A stretch of DNA of 14,210 nucleotides, from positions 1 to 14,210 of the forward strand of contig DHNC01000016.1 in the NCBI GenBank assembly GCA_002406115.1, read 5' to 3'. Shown here in pieces: positions 1-6,433 of this stretch. The notes beneath the pieces are model-generated. The model was given only the letters and a program-made list of their open reading frames with translations, did no database searches and was not told the DNA's origin. This DNA comes from Christensenella sp. UBA4626. Its GTDB lineage: Bacteria; Bacillota; Clostridia; Christensenellales; UBA1242. Both the position numbers and the translations under genes were made by a program. Each line of letters starts with the position of its first letter. Position 1 is the stretch's first letter.

Positions 1-125
1 ATAAGCTTACGTTTGCGAAACAAAGTGCAGCAAACTAGCAAAGAGAAGCGATTGCGACGAAGTTTGGTGGTACCACGAATTTTTCGTCCAAGCAAAGTTG
101 ATTATTCAACGCTTGGGCTTTTTTT
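1..125 (+). promoter_or_regulatory. T-box riboswitch, 3' portion (antiterminator and terminator), upstream of pheST
   Basis: This is the 3' end of a T-box leader, which senses uncharged tRNA and lets transcription continue into an aminoacyl-tRNA synthetase operon. The antiterminator is explicit. Helix A1 pairs GTTTGG (62-67) with CCAAGC (88-93). The seven-base bulge TGGTACC (68-74) carries the UGGU that pairs with the tRNA acceptor end. Helix A2 pairs ACGAA (75-79) with TTCGT (83-87). CCAAGC is also the 5' arm of the competing terminator, so the two folds exclude each other. The variable bulge base U71 would pair with an A discriminator base, as in tRNA-Phe. Stem I and the specifier codon lie before the window, so Phe specificity is inferred from the downstream genes. 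I could not assign bases 1-55 to a stem. Confidence 0.93.
86..125 (+). terminator. Regulated Rho-independent terminator of the T-box leader
   Basis: The outer stem pairs 86-93 with 111-118, including CCAAGC with GCTTGG. An AAA bulge (94-96) follows, then an inner stem GTTGA (97-101) with TCAAC (106-110) and a TTAT loop. Seven T residues follow (119-125). It forms when tRNA-Phe is charged and the antiterminator is not stabilised. Confidence 0.9.
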
Positions 126-215
126 GTGTATATAAAAAAACCACATTTATAGCAAAGCCTAAAATGGATTTTATAGCCACGTTAAAAAGTTTTGTTAAAC
201 ATAAAAGGAGAAATT

Positions 216-1238
216 ATGCAAAATAAAATTAAAGAAATTTTAACCTATGTTAAAGAAAGAATTGAGGAAATCAAAACCAGTGCAAAATGCCAAGCATTGC
301 GTGTTGAGGTTTTGGGCAAATCTGGCAAATTGACCGAACTTTTCCGCTTTATGAAAGACGTGCCAAAAGAGCAGAAACAAGCCATGGGTCAATTGCTTAA
401 CAGTGCGAAAAACGAAGCGGAACAATTGATTGATGCAAAGGAAACAATGCTCACTGACGCCGAATTGAACGAAAAGTTGATGAAAGAAAAAATTGACGTC
501 ACACTTGATACTTCTGAGGACGAAATTGGTGCGCTTCACCCTGTGACAATCGACTTTATCCGCATGGGCGAAATTTTGACAGGTATGGGTTTCAGCCAAA
601 TTGACGGGCCAGAAATTGAGTTGGATAAATACAACTTTGAGTTGGTGAACGTGCCAAAAGACCACCCAAGCCGTGATATGCAAGACAGCCTTTACATTAC
701 GCCGGAAATTTTGATGCGTACCCAAACCAGCAACACTCAACCAAGGGCGATGGAAAAAATCAAACCACCTTTCAAAGTGTTCAGTTTTGGGCGTGTGTTC
801 CGTAAGGACGAAATTGACGCTACTCACACCCCAGCCTTCCACCAACTTGAAGGCATTTACATTGATAAAAAAGTGTCCCTTGCTGATTTGAAACACGACC
901 TCAGTTTGATTTTGAAAAAATATCTTGGCGAAGCAACAAAAACAAAATTTAGGGCAAGTTTCTTCCCTTTCACTGAGCCTAGCGTTGAAGTTGACGCAGA
1001 ATGCAATGTCTGCAAAGGCAAAGGTTGTGCAGCCTGCAAAGGTGCCGGTCAATACGAAATTTTGGGTGCAGGTATGATTCACCCACATGTGTTGGAAATG
1101 AACGGCATTGACCCTAATGTTTACAGCGGTTATGCGTTTGGCTTTGGCTTTGACCGCTTCCCAAAAATGCGTTATAAAATACCAAATGCAAAAGTTATGT
1201 TCGAAAACGACATAAGGTTTATAGAGCAGTTCAAATAG
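216..1238 (+). CDS. pheS: Phenylalanyl-tRNA synthetase alpha subunit
   Basis: This is the catalytic alpha subunit of the cytoplasmic alpha2-beta2 enzyme that charges tRNA-Phe. I chose ATG 216 (340 aa) because AAGGAG at 205-210 sits 5 nt upstream; an in-frame TTG at 192 has no such site. Class II synthetase landmarks are present: MRTQTSNTQ (from residue 167), the motif 2 block DATHTPAFHQLEG (201-213), and motif 3 around GFGFDR (309-314). A CxxC-x4-CxxC cluster (C263, C266, C271, C274) resembles that of other Firmicutes PheS. From memory of the family, motif 3 usually reads GMGxER followed by a YGIxDIR segment. Here it reads GFGFDRFPKMRYKIPNAK, unusually divergent but without a gap. The last ten codons are repeated twice more downstream. 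It is the first gene of the T-box-controlled pheST operon. Confidence 0.96.
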   Translation: MQNKIKEILTYVKERIEEIKTSAKCQALRVEVLGKSGKLTELFRFMKDVPKEQKQAMGQLLNSAKNEAEQLIDAKETMLTDAELNEKLMKEKIDVTLDTSEDEIGALHPVTIDFIRMGEILTGMGFSQIDGPEIELDKYNFELVNVPKDHPSRDMQDSLYITPEILMRTQTSNTQPRAMEKIKPPFKVFSFGRVFRKDEIDATHTPAFHQLEGIYIDKKVSLADLKHDLSLILKKYLGEATKTKFRASFFPFTEPSVEVDAECNVCKGKGCAACKGAGQYEILGAGMIHPHVLEMNGIDPNVYSGYAFGFGFDRFPKMRYKIPNAKVMFENDIRFIEQFK

Positions 1239-1265
1239 AATATTTGAAATGATTTTAAACCTTAT
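1212..1265 (+). other. Nested inverted repeat spanning the pheS stop codon
   Basis: An inner perfect hairpin, TTCAAATA (1230-1237) with TATTTGAA (1241-1248) and a GAA loop, includes the TAG stop (1236-1238). An outer 10-bp arm, ATAAGGTTTA (1212-1221), pairs with TAAACCTTAT (1256-1265). The same ATAAGGTTTA recurs in copy 3 (1399-1408), so 1256-1265 could pair with either copy. There is no T-run directly after it, so it is not a classical terminator. It may stabilise RNA or divide pheS from pheT expression. Confidence 0.6.
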
Positions 1266-1269
1266 GGAA

Positions 1270-1299
1270 GTATCATCGTATTGCCAAATACGATTGTAT
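1270..1299 (+). other. Intergenic hairpin of repeat unit 1
   Basis: ATCGTATT (1275-1282) pairs with AATACGAT (1287-1294) around a GCCA loop. After a C-T mismatch, GTAT (1270-1273) can pair with 1296-1299 using G-U wobbles. It stands just before repeat copy 2 and matches, in position and leading sequence (GAAGTATCAT from 1267), the hairpin before copy 3. Confidence 0.6.
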
Positions 1300-1366
1300 G
1301 ATGTAAGATTTATTGAACAATTTAAATAAATTTATTTGATTTAAATTTTTAAGAAATCGAACAGAA

Positions 1367-1395
1367 GTTTCATTGTGATTTATTCACAATCAAAC
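1367..1395 (+). other. Intergenic hairpin of repeat unit 2
   Basis: ATTGTGA (1372-1378) pairs with TCACAAT (1384-1390) around a TTTAT loop. After a C-C mismatch the stem continues with GTTT (1367-1370) against AAAC (1392-1395). The leading GAAGTTTCAT (1364-1373) is homologous to unit 1. The stem sequences differ between units while pairing is kept. Confidence 0.6.
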
Positions 1396-1440
1396 GACAT
1401 AAGGTTTATTGAACAATTTAAGTAAGCAAAGGAGAATAAA

Positions 1441-3825
1441 ATGAAAGTATTATTATCATGGATAAATGATTATGTTGACACTTCAAATATCGACCTAAAA
1501 ACTTTAACAAAGGGTTTGACGGACGCTGGTTTTGAAGTGGAAGAAGTTATTGACAAATCTTTGGGGCTTGACCATGTGGTTGTTGCAAATATCACTGAAA
1601 TAACCCGCCACCCAAATGCTGACAAATTGGTTGTTTGTCAATGCAAATATGGTTTTGGTCAAACTCAAATTGTAACCCACGCAACCAACATGAAAGTTGG
1701 CGATAATGTTGCCTTGGCGCTTGAAGGTGCCTGCTTACCATGCGGCATAAGCATCAAAAATGGTGAACTTCGTGGCGTTGAAAGCAATGGTATGTTCTGT
1801 GGTGGGGACGAGTTGGGCATAAACGACAGTATCTATCCAGGTGCAAGTGTGGACGGATTGTTGATTTTAGCCCCAGATTGTGTGCCAGGTACGCCAGTTG
1901 CCGAAGTTCTTGGATTGAATGAAGTGGTTTTGGATGTAAATGTGTTGCCAAACCGTGCAGATTGCAATTCAATTTACGGCATAGCAAAAGAAATTGGTGC
2001 GATTTTTGGTTTGCCAGTTAAACCTCTTGATTTAACATACACTGCAACCGGAAACAAAAAAGTTGATGTAAAAGTGGAAGCGACAGACCTTTGCCCTAGA
2101 TATGAAAGTGTGGTTGTGGAAAACATCAAAAATGGTGCCAGCCCTGCTTGGATGCAAAAGAGATTGACACTGCTTGACCACACCCCACACTCACTTTACG
2201 TGGACATCACAAACTATGTTTTGTTGGAAGTGGGCGAACCTATGCACGCTTTTGATTTAAGCAAAATTAAAGGCAATCAAATTATTGTCCGCCGTGCAAA
2301 AGAGAATGAAAAACTTTTAACTTTGGATGAAAAAGAGCACGAACTCAGCACAGAAAACCTTGTCATTGCAAACGCAAGTGAGCCAATGGTCATTGCCGGC
2401 ATTATGGGCGGCATGGAATCTGGCACATATGAAACAACCAAGGATGTGATGTTGGAAAGTGCAAACTTCCATTATGCAAACATTCGTAGGTCAGCACACG
2501 CTCTTGGTATGTCAAGCGACAGCAGCATTCGTTACAGCAAAGGTGTGAATGTTGAAAACACCGAAATTGGCTTGAAACGTGCGCTTAACCTTATTACAAA
2601 ACTTCATGCAGGCGATATATCTAAACAAATCGTGGACGTTTATCAGTCCTTGCCAGAAAAACGCACAGTAACAAGCAGCGTTAAACGTATCAACGACCGC
2701 CTTGGGCTTGAAATTGCAGCGGAAGAAATGGTCAAAATTTTGAACTCGCTTGACATTGTAACCACAATTGATAAACAAGATTGTGACAAACTTATCTCTA
2801 TCATACCTTGCGAACGCACCGACATTGAGCGTGAATGTGACATTTGTGAAGAGGTTGGCAGGATTTATGGTCTTGACAAAATTGGCATCGACAGCAACAG
2901 TTCAACAGATTTCCACACTGTTGGTGAACTAACTGTGGAACAAAAAAATATAAACAAACTTAAAGTGAACAGTGCTTTGTTTGGCTTTGATGAAACACTC
3001 ACTTGGCAATTTGGCAGTCCAAAGACAATCCAAAACGCTGGGCTTGATTTGGCAAAACATATCGTTATTGCAAACCCGATCGGTCAAGATTATAGCGTAG
3101 TGCGCACCAGCCTCATCCCAGGGATGCTCAACACAATCAGTTTCAACTTGAAACAAGGCAACAAAAATTTGAAGTTGTTTGAATTGGCTCGTGTGTTTAT
3201 CCCTAAACAATTGCCTTTGACTGAACTCCCTGACGAACACAACAATTTGTGCTTAAGTCTGACTGGCAGTTATGATTTCTACAACTTAAAATATCGTCTC
3301 AACAAAATCATGGCAAGCATTGGCGTGACACTTGAATATCGCCAAGCACAAAACCATATGTTCCACCCTGGCATTTGTGCAGATATTTATTTGTACAACC
3401 GCAAAATTGGTGAAATTGGCGAAATACATCCAACAATTTTGAAAAACTTTGACATCAATCAAAAGGTATATATTGCAGAATTAAATTTGAGCAATGTAAT
3501 CTGCCGATTGAACGACCGCCACACTGGTTCCGCCCCTGACAAATTGCCTTATATAAACAGAGATTTGGCTGTTGTGGTTGACACCGATGTGCCAGCAAGC
3601 GACATTATCAAAGTAGCATTAAAAGCGGACAAACAAAATATCGTCAAAGCAAAAGTATTTGATGTTTACACATCTTCCACACTTGGCGAGCATAAAAAGA
3701 GCGTGGCGATAAGCCTAACAATCCGTCAAGGCGAAAAACCTTTGACCGAGGCAGAAATTTCACCTATCGTTGACAAAGTTTTGCAAGCAGAAATCTCCAC
3801 ATTGCACGCAACACTTCGTGTTTAA
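1441..3825 (+). CDS. pheT: Phenylalanyl-tRNA synthetase beta subunit
   Basis: This is the large beta subunit (794 aa, normal for bacterial PheT), which binds and positions tRNA-Phe and edits Tyr-tRNA-Phe. The ATG is preceded by AAAGGAG (1428-1434) at 6 nt. An N-terminal EMAP/OB tRNA-binding domain (about 39-150) includes HPNADKLVVCQC and LRGVESNGMFCGGDELGI. A B3/B4 editing region (about 200-375) contains VDITNYVLLEVGEPMHAFD and IAGIMGG. B5 and the catalytic-like core follow. The C-terminal FDX-ACB anticodon-binding domain (about 700-794) includes LPYINRDLAVVVD. It is the second gene of the operon, but separated from pheS by the repeated pheS 3' ends rather than the usual few bases. A hairpin overlaps its stop codon. 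Confidence 0.96.
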   Translation: MKVLLSWINDYVDTSNIDLKTLTKGLTDAGFEVEEVIDKSLGLDHVVVANITEITRHPNADKLVVCQCKYGFGQTQIVTHATNMKVGDNVALALEGACLPCGISIKNGELRGVESNGMFCGGDELGINDSIYPGASVDGLLILAPDCVPGTPVAEVLGLNEVVLDVNVLPNRADCNSIYGIAKEIGAIFGLPVKPLDLTYTATGNKKVDVKVEATDLCPRYESVVVENIKNGASPAWMQKRLTLLDHTPHSLYVDITNYVLLEVGEPMHAFDLSKIKGNQIIVRRAKENEKLLTLDEKEHELSTENLVIANASEPMVIAGIMGGMESGTYETTKDVMLESANFHYANIRRSAHALGMSSDSSIRYSKGVNVENTEIGLKRALNLITKLHAGDISKQIVDVYQSLPEKRTVTSSVKRINDRLGLEIAAEEMVKILNSLDIVTTIDKQDCDKLISIIPCERTDIERECDICEEVGRIYGLDKIGIDSNSSTDFHTVGELTVEQKNINKLKVNSALFGFDETLTWQFGSPKTIQNAGLDLAKHIVIANPIGQDYSVVRTSLIPGMLNTISFNLKQGNKNLKLFELARVFIPKQLPLTELPDEHNNLCLSLTGSYDFYNLKYRLNKIMASIGVTLEYRQAQNHMFHPGICADIYLYNRKIGEIGEIHPTILKNFDINQKVYIAELNLSNVICRLNDRHTGSAPDKLPYINRDLAVVVDTDVPASDIIKVALKADKQNIVKAKVFDVYTSSTLGEHKKSVAISLTIRQGEKPLTEAEISPIVDKVLQAEISTLHATLRV

Positions 3826-3842
3826 TTTGGGATTAAACCACG
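3817..3842 (+). other. Hairpin overlapping the pheT stop codon
   Basis: GTTTAAT (3820-3826) pairs with ATTAAAC (3832-3838), then CGT (3817-3819) pairs with ACG (3840-3842) across one bulged C. The TAA stop is inside the 5' arm. No T-run follows, so termination alone is unlikely; the nearest proper terminator is about 220 bp downstream. Confidence 0.5.
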
Positions 3843-3879
3843 CAAATATATAAGACAAATATATATTAACATTGCGACG

Positions 3880-4028
3880 CTGTCTTCCTGAGCGGAGCGA
3901 ATGACCTGAATAATTTTCGTTAGAAAATTTTCAGATCCTAGCGGAGCGAATGCTAGCATAGCGTTAGCGTAGTCGAAGGATCTCACGACACAAGATAAGC
4001 CTTTACGAAGCATAGAGATGTTTCGACT
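3880..4028. repeat. Dispersed-type palindromic repeat, internally rearranged
   Basis: This 150-bp stretch is richer in GC and palindromes than its surroundings. GCGGAGCGAATG occurs twice (3892-3903 and 3941-3952). AGATCCT (3933-3939) is the inverse of AGGATCT (3977-3983). AATTTTC/GAAAATT form a 7-bp hairpin (3912-3929), and ATGCTAGCAT (3950-3959) is a perfect palindrome. The 14 bases at 3971-3984 are the inverse of 4015-4028 with two mismatches. From memory, TCCTGAGCGGAGCGAA and GTCGAAGGATCTCA resemble non-coding repeats scattered through genomes of gut Clostridia. The family assignment is unverified. I see no protein in it; the rest of 3826-4113 holds only this and the terminator. Confidence 0.7.
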
Positions 4029-4058
4029 ATTCAACTTAAATAAAACAAAGTTATCCAC

Positions 4059-4096
4059 AAAAAATACACCGAATGTTTAATAGCGGTGTATTTTTT
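4059..4096. terminator. Bidirectional Rho-independent terminator between pheT and the ger operon
   Basis: AAAAAATACACCG (4059-4071) pairs with CGGTGTATTTTTT (4084-4096) across a 12-base loop. The A-run on one side and T-run on the other allow it to end transcripts from both directions: pheST (plus) and the ger operon (minus, stop at 4114). Confidence 0.9.
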
Positions 4097-4113
4097 TATG
4101 TCAAAAATTTTAA

Positions 4114-5346
4114 CTAATATGCGCTTTCCAAATCCACGCTGATTTGATAGTCAATTTGCTCCAAATAATTTTCTTTGCCAACTTTATCCGTGTATTTTTT
4201 AAACTGCCCATATTTAAAGCAATTAAAATTTTCAAAAACTTTTAACAAATCCAATTTGTTTGTTTTGCAAAATTCAATCGTTTCCGTCATATCGGTTTTG
4301 ACCTTTTCCTTTATGGCGTCAAGCAAGGTTTGAGTGTAAAACTCCTTGTTACGTCGCATAAAAGTTGACTTTTGTTCGTCCTGCACAATTTCCTCAATAT
4401 AAAAGGTCAAAGTGTTGTCGATTTTGTAAACTGGAAGGTCATTTTCAAACACGGCTTTAAGTTTTGGCTTGTTTTTTGTTATGTTTATCACCACGGTTGC
4501 GTCGTTATAAACATCGTCAGTTATGTGTTCCAAAATCACAAGCCCTTGATAATCCTTGTTTATAAACAAATTGACATCTTGAACCTGACTTTCGTCCATT
4601 TCCAAAAGTTTTATGCCTTTTTTGTAAATGCTCATCGTGCCGTCGTTTAGCAAATATAATTTTTCTTGCTGCTCCCCGCCAGATGACGCCTGCTCCGCCG
4701 AACCAGACTGGTCGCTGCCCTGAACCTCGATTGCATTGTTCATTTCTTGCTTTTGCACTTTAATTTTTGGCAAAATCCCGATAGTTGTTTGATTGAAATA
4801 TCCAAGATAAAAATTGTCAATGGTGCAATCTTCAGTAAGGATGTATCGTTTGTCAAAATTGATAACTTGCTCTATTTTTATCTGCTTGTCCGTGTAAAGT
4901 TTGCGCACCGCCTCGCCAAAATCCTTGATATCTCCGCCAAAGTTCATAAGTATGGCATTGCGGCTGACTTTTTTAAGCCTGACCATAAAGTCCAAAGCAC
5001 TTATCACGCCTTGTTCGCTTATATTATCGCCAAAAGCCATAACTTCGCATTGCGAAAAGCCCATTTCTTTGCCTATAGATAAGGAAATTTTGTCCATTGC
5101 GTCTCCCAAAGTTTTGCCGCTGGCGTTGTAGATTGTGTAGTTTGCTTTTTTGCCTTCGGCTGGCGTGATGATGCTGGCAGCAACGTTGAAATTGCCCGCC
5201 TCAGTGTCCACACACATCATATTTACAATTGCCTCGGTTTGGCTCATGGACGGACGAGTAAATTCCGGCACGGTTATGATGATAAGCAACAAGAACAGCC
5301 AAACAACCAGTTTTCGAGGGCTGAAAATTGTTTTAACTTTTTTCAT
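4114..5346 (-). CDS. GerC-family spore germination receptor subunit, no lipobox Cys
   Basis: The 410-aa product belongs to the Ger(x)C family, the outer-face subunit of A-B-C germinant receptors in the spore inner membrane. ATG 5346 has AAGGTGG about 6 nt upstream and overlaps the end of the GerB gene by 14 nt. A hydrophobic N-terminal segment (about 13-26) is followed by the typical GerC N-domain (for example FSQCEVMAFGDNI). A low-complexity Ser/Gly/Gln linker sits around 205-225, then GTMSIYKKG and the C-terminal domain rich in Lys and Phe (about 325-405). GerC proteins normally have a lipobox ending in Cys right after the signal sequence. Here that place reads TVPEFTRP and the first Cys is residue 45, so it looks membrane-anchored rather than lipidated. 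It is the last gene before the terminator. Confidence 0.88.
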   Translation of the reverse strand: MKKVKTIFSPRKLVVWLFLLLIIITVPEFTRPSMSQTEAIVNMMCVDTEAGNFNVAASIITPAEGKKANYTIYNASGKTLGDAMDKISLSIGKEMGFSQCEVMAFGDNISEQGVISALDFMVRLKKVSRNAILMNFGGDIKDFGEAVRKLYTDKQIKIEQVINFDKRYILTEDCTIDNFYLGYFNQTTIGILPKIKVQKQEMNNAIEVQGSDQSGSAEQASSGGEQQEKLYLLNDGTMSIYKKGIKLLEMDESQVQDVNLFINKDYQGLVILEHITDDVYNDATVVINITKNKPKLKAVFENDLPVYKIDNTLTFYIEEIVQDEQKSTFMRRNKEFYTQTLLDAIKEKVKTDMTETIEFCKTNKLDLLKVFENFNCFKYGQFKKYTDKVGKENYLEQIDYQISVDLESAY

Positions 5347-6433
5347 ACGTCACCACCTTTTTTTGTTTTTGCTTTGCAATTGCGTTGCCGACAACTAAAA
5401 AGATTGGCAACACATATGCAATCACAAGTGCAAACCATGATGTGATTGGGTGATAAAATATTGCTTCTGGATTGATTGCGTGCGTGCCCCAAATGCCCCA
5501 AAACAAAATGTAAGCATCCAAAATCAGCACTCCCACAACTGGCGATTTTATATTAAAAAGCATCATGACCGCTTTAACCATGCAATATGAATACAGTGCA
5601 AATTGCCCGATTTGAGCAACTATCCACAAACTAACCACCAGCCAAGAAAGTTCGCCAATGCTTGACCTAGACCCGTTAAATTGCGCCACATCGCTTATGC
5701 AAAACTGATGCGTTGGGCTGGTTACTCCAAACAACCCATAAAATACAAAGTATAACAATTGCACCAGCAAAACTGAAATTAGTGTAAACATGATGAGGCT
5801 GCGTTTTTTTGCATCCTTAAAATCCACATCACCAAAAAGCATAAGCAAAAATGTGGAAGAACCAAACCATGCCGAATATTCAAACGCCGTTTCAAAAAGC
5901 GGCTTTGCCCCGTCTTTAAACATCGGAAGAAATGTGGTTAGTTTTACACCTGCAAATGCCTTGACTGCAATGTAGACGCAAGCAAAAAAAATTGGTATCC
6001 AAAAAAATTCAAATGTCCTTGCGATGTTGCGGGCACCCTTGTAAACCATAAATCCAACAACTGCCATAAGTGGCAAGCCGTATTCAAGCCAAAAAAATTC
6101 TTCATACAAATTTTGGATGATAAAAAACTCCAATCCCTTGCCTATTATTGCAACCGAAATGGCGTAATAGCAGACAAGCAGAAAAAGTATAATTTTTGAA
6201 ACAACAACTCCAAATGTTTGACGCAAAAAGACCGCAAAATTTTTGGTTTTGTTTTTTTGCATTAAGTCCACAATAATCAAGGCATAAACAAAATCCACCA
6301 ACATCAAAACCAAACAGACAAGCCAACCCATGTTGTCCGCTTTTTCCCACATCAAGCCAGGCAAAGCCATAAGTTTTAATGATAAAAAACTTGCCATAAC
6401 CATTATTGACATTTGATGATAACTAATCTTCAT
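5333..6433 (-). CDS. GerB-family spore germination receptor permease subunit
   Basis: This 366-aa integral membrane protein is of the GerAB/APC-transporter type, the subunit thought to form the ligand-binding or transport core of germinant receptors. I chose ATG 6433 because AGGAGG (plus-strand 6441-6446) lies 7 nt upstream and the protein then begins MKISYHQMSIM, as in the family; an in-frame upstream extension to 6472 lacks support. About ten hydrophobic segments run through the whole length. YKGARNIARTFEFFWIP (TM4-5 region) matches the family's conserved R-x-G-x-E-x-IAR-type loop. The start overlaps the gerAA stop by 11 nt and its end overlaps gerAC by 14 nt, so the three are probably translationally coupled. 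Confidence 0.9.
   Translation of the reverse strand: MKISYHQMSIMVMASFLSLKLMALPGLMWEKADNMGWLVCLVLMLVDFVYALIIVDLMQKNKTKNFAVFLRQTFGVVVSKIILFLLVCYYAISVAIIGKGLEFFIIQNLYEEFFWLEYGLPLMAVVGFMVYKGARNIARTFEFFWIPIFFACVYIAVKAFAGVKLTTFLPMFKDGAKPLFETAFEYSAWFGSSTFLLMLFGDVDFKDAKKRSLIMFTLISVLLVQLLYFVFYGLFGVTSPTHQFCISDVAQFNGSRSSIGELSWLVVSLWIVAQIGQFALYSYCMVKAVMMLFNIKSPVVGVLILDAYILFWGIWGTHAINPEAIFYHPITSWFALVIAYVLPIFLVVGNAIAKQKQKKVVTYEKS

Larger units (their letters stand above)
1205..1425 (+). repeat. Three tandem copies of the pheS 3' end with intervening hairpins
   Basis: Copy 1 is the real pheS end (1205-1238). Copy 2 (1300-1329) encodes DVRFIEQFK plus TAA, and copy 3 (1392-1425) encodes NDIRFIEQFK plus TAA. 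Copies 1 and 3 share the 18-mer AAACGACATAAGGTTTAT (1205-1222 and 1392-1409). Copies 2 and 3 share the 17-mer TTTATTGAACAATTTAA (1309-1325 and 1405-1421). The Asp codons start at 1209, 1300 and 1396, so the units are 91 and 96 bp, and copies 2 and 3 are in a different frame from pheS. Copies 1 and 3 differ at six codons, all synonymous third positions, including TAG against TAA. Copy 3 ends 15 nt before the pheT ATG. No ORF or recombinase lies between the copies. Confidence 0.9.

Noticed and set aside
192..215. Longer pheS reading frame from TTG at 192
   Set aside because: AAGGAG sits inside this stretch, 5 nt before ATG 216, so it is the leader and ribosome binding site rather than coding sequence.
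240..1088. Long minus-strand ORF (282 codons) opposite pheS
   Set aside because: Shadow of the highly constrained pheS frame. It has no ribosome binding site and a Phe/His/Cys-rich, unnatural-looking composition.
1230..1265. Rho-independent terminator between pheS and pheT
   Set aside because: The hairpin is AT-rich and has no T-run after it; pheT would otherwise lack a promoter I can see.
1239..1425. pheS C-terminal extension by stop-codon readthrough into copies 2 and 3
   Set aside because: Copies 2 and 3 are in a different frame from pheS (positions 1300 and 1396 against 1209), so simple readthrough cannot reach them.
1205..1425. CRISPR-like array
   Set aside because: Only three units with imperfect, partly coding repeats and homologous structured spacers; no cas genes.
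4051..4059. Perfect DnaA-box-like TTATCCACA
   Set aside because: A single 9-mer with no neighbouring boxes, no AT-unwinding element and no dnaA/dnaN genes, so it is most likely chance.
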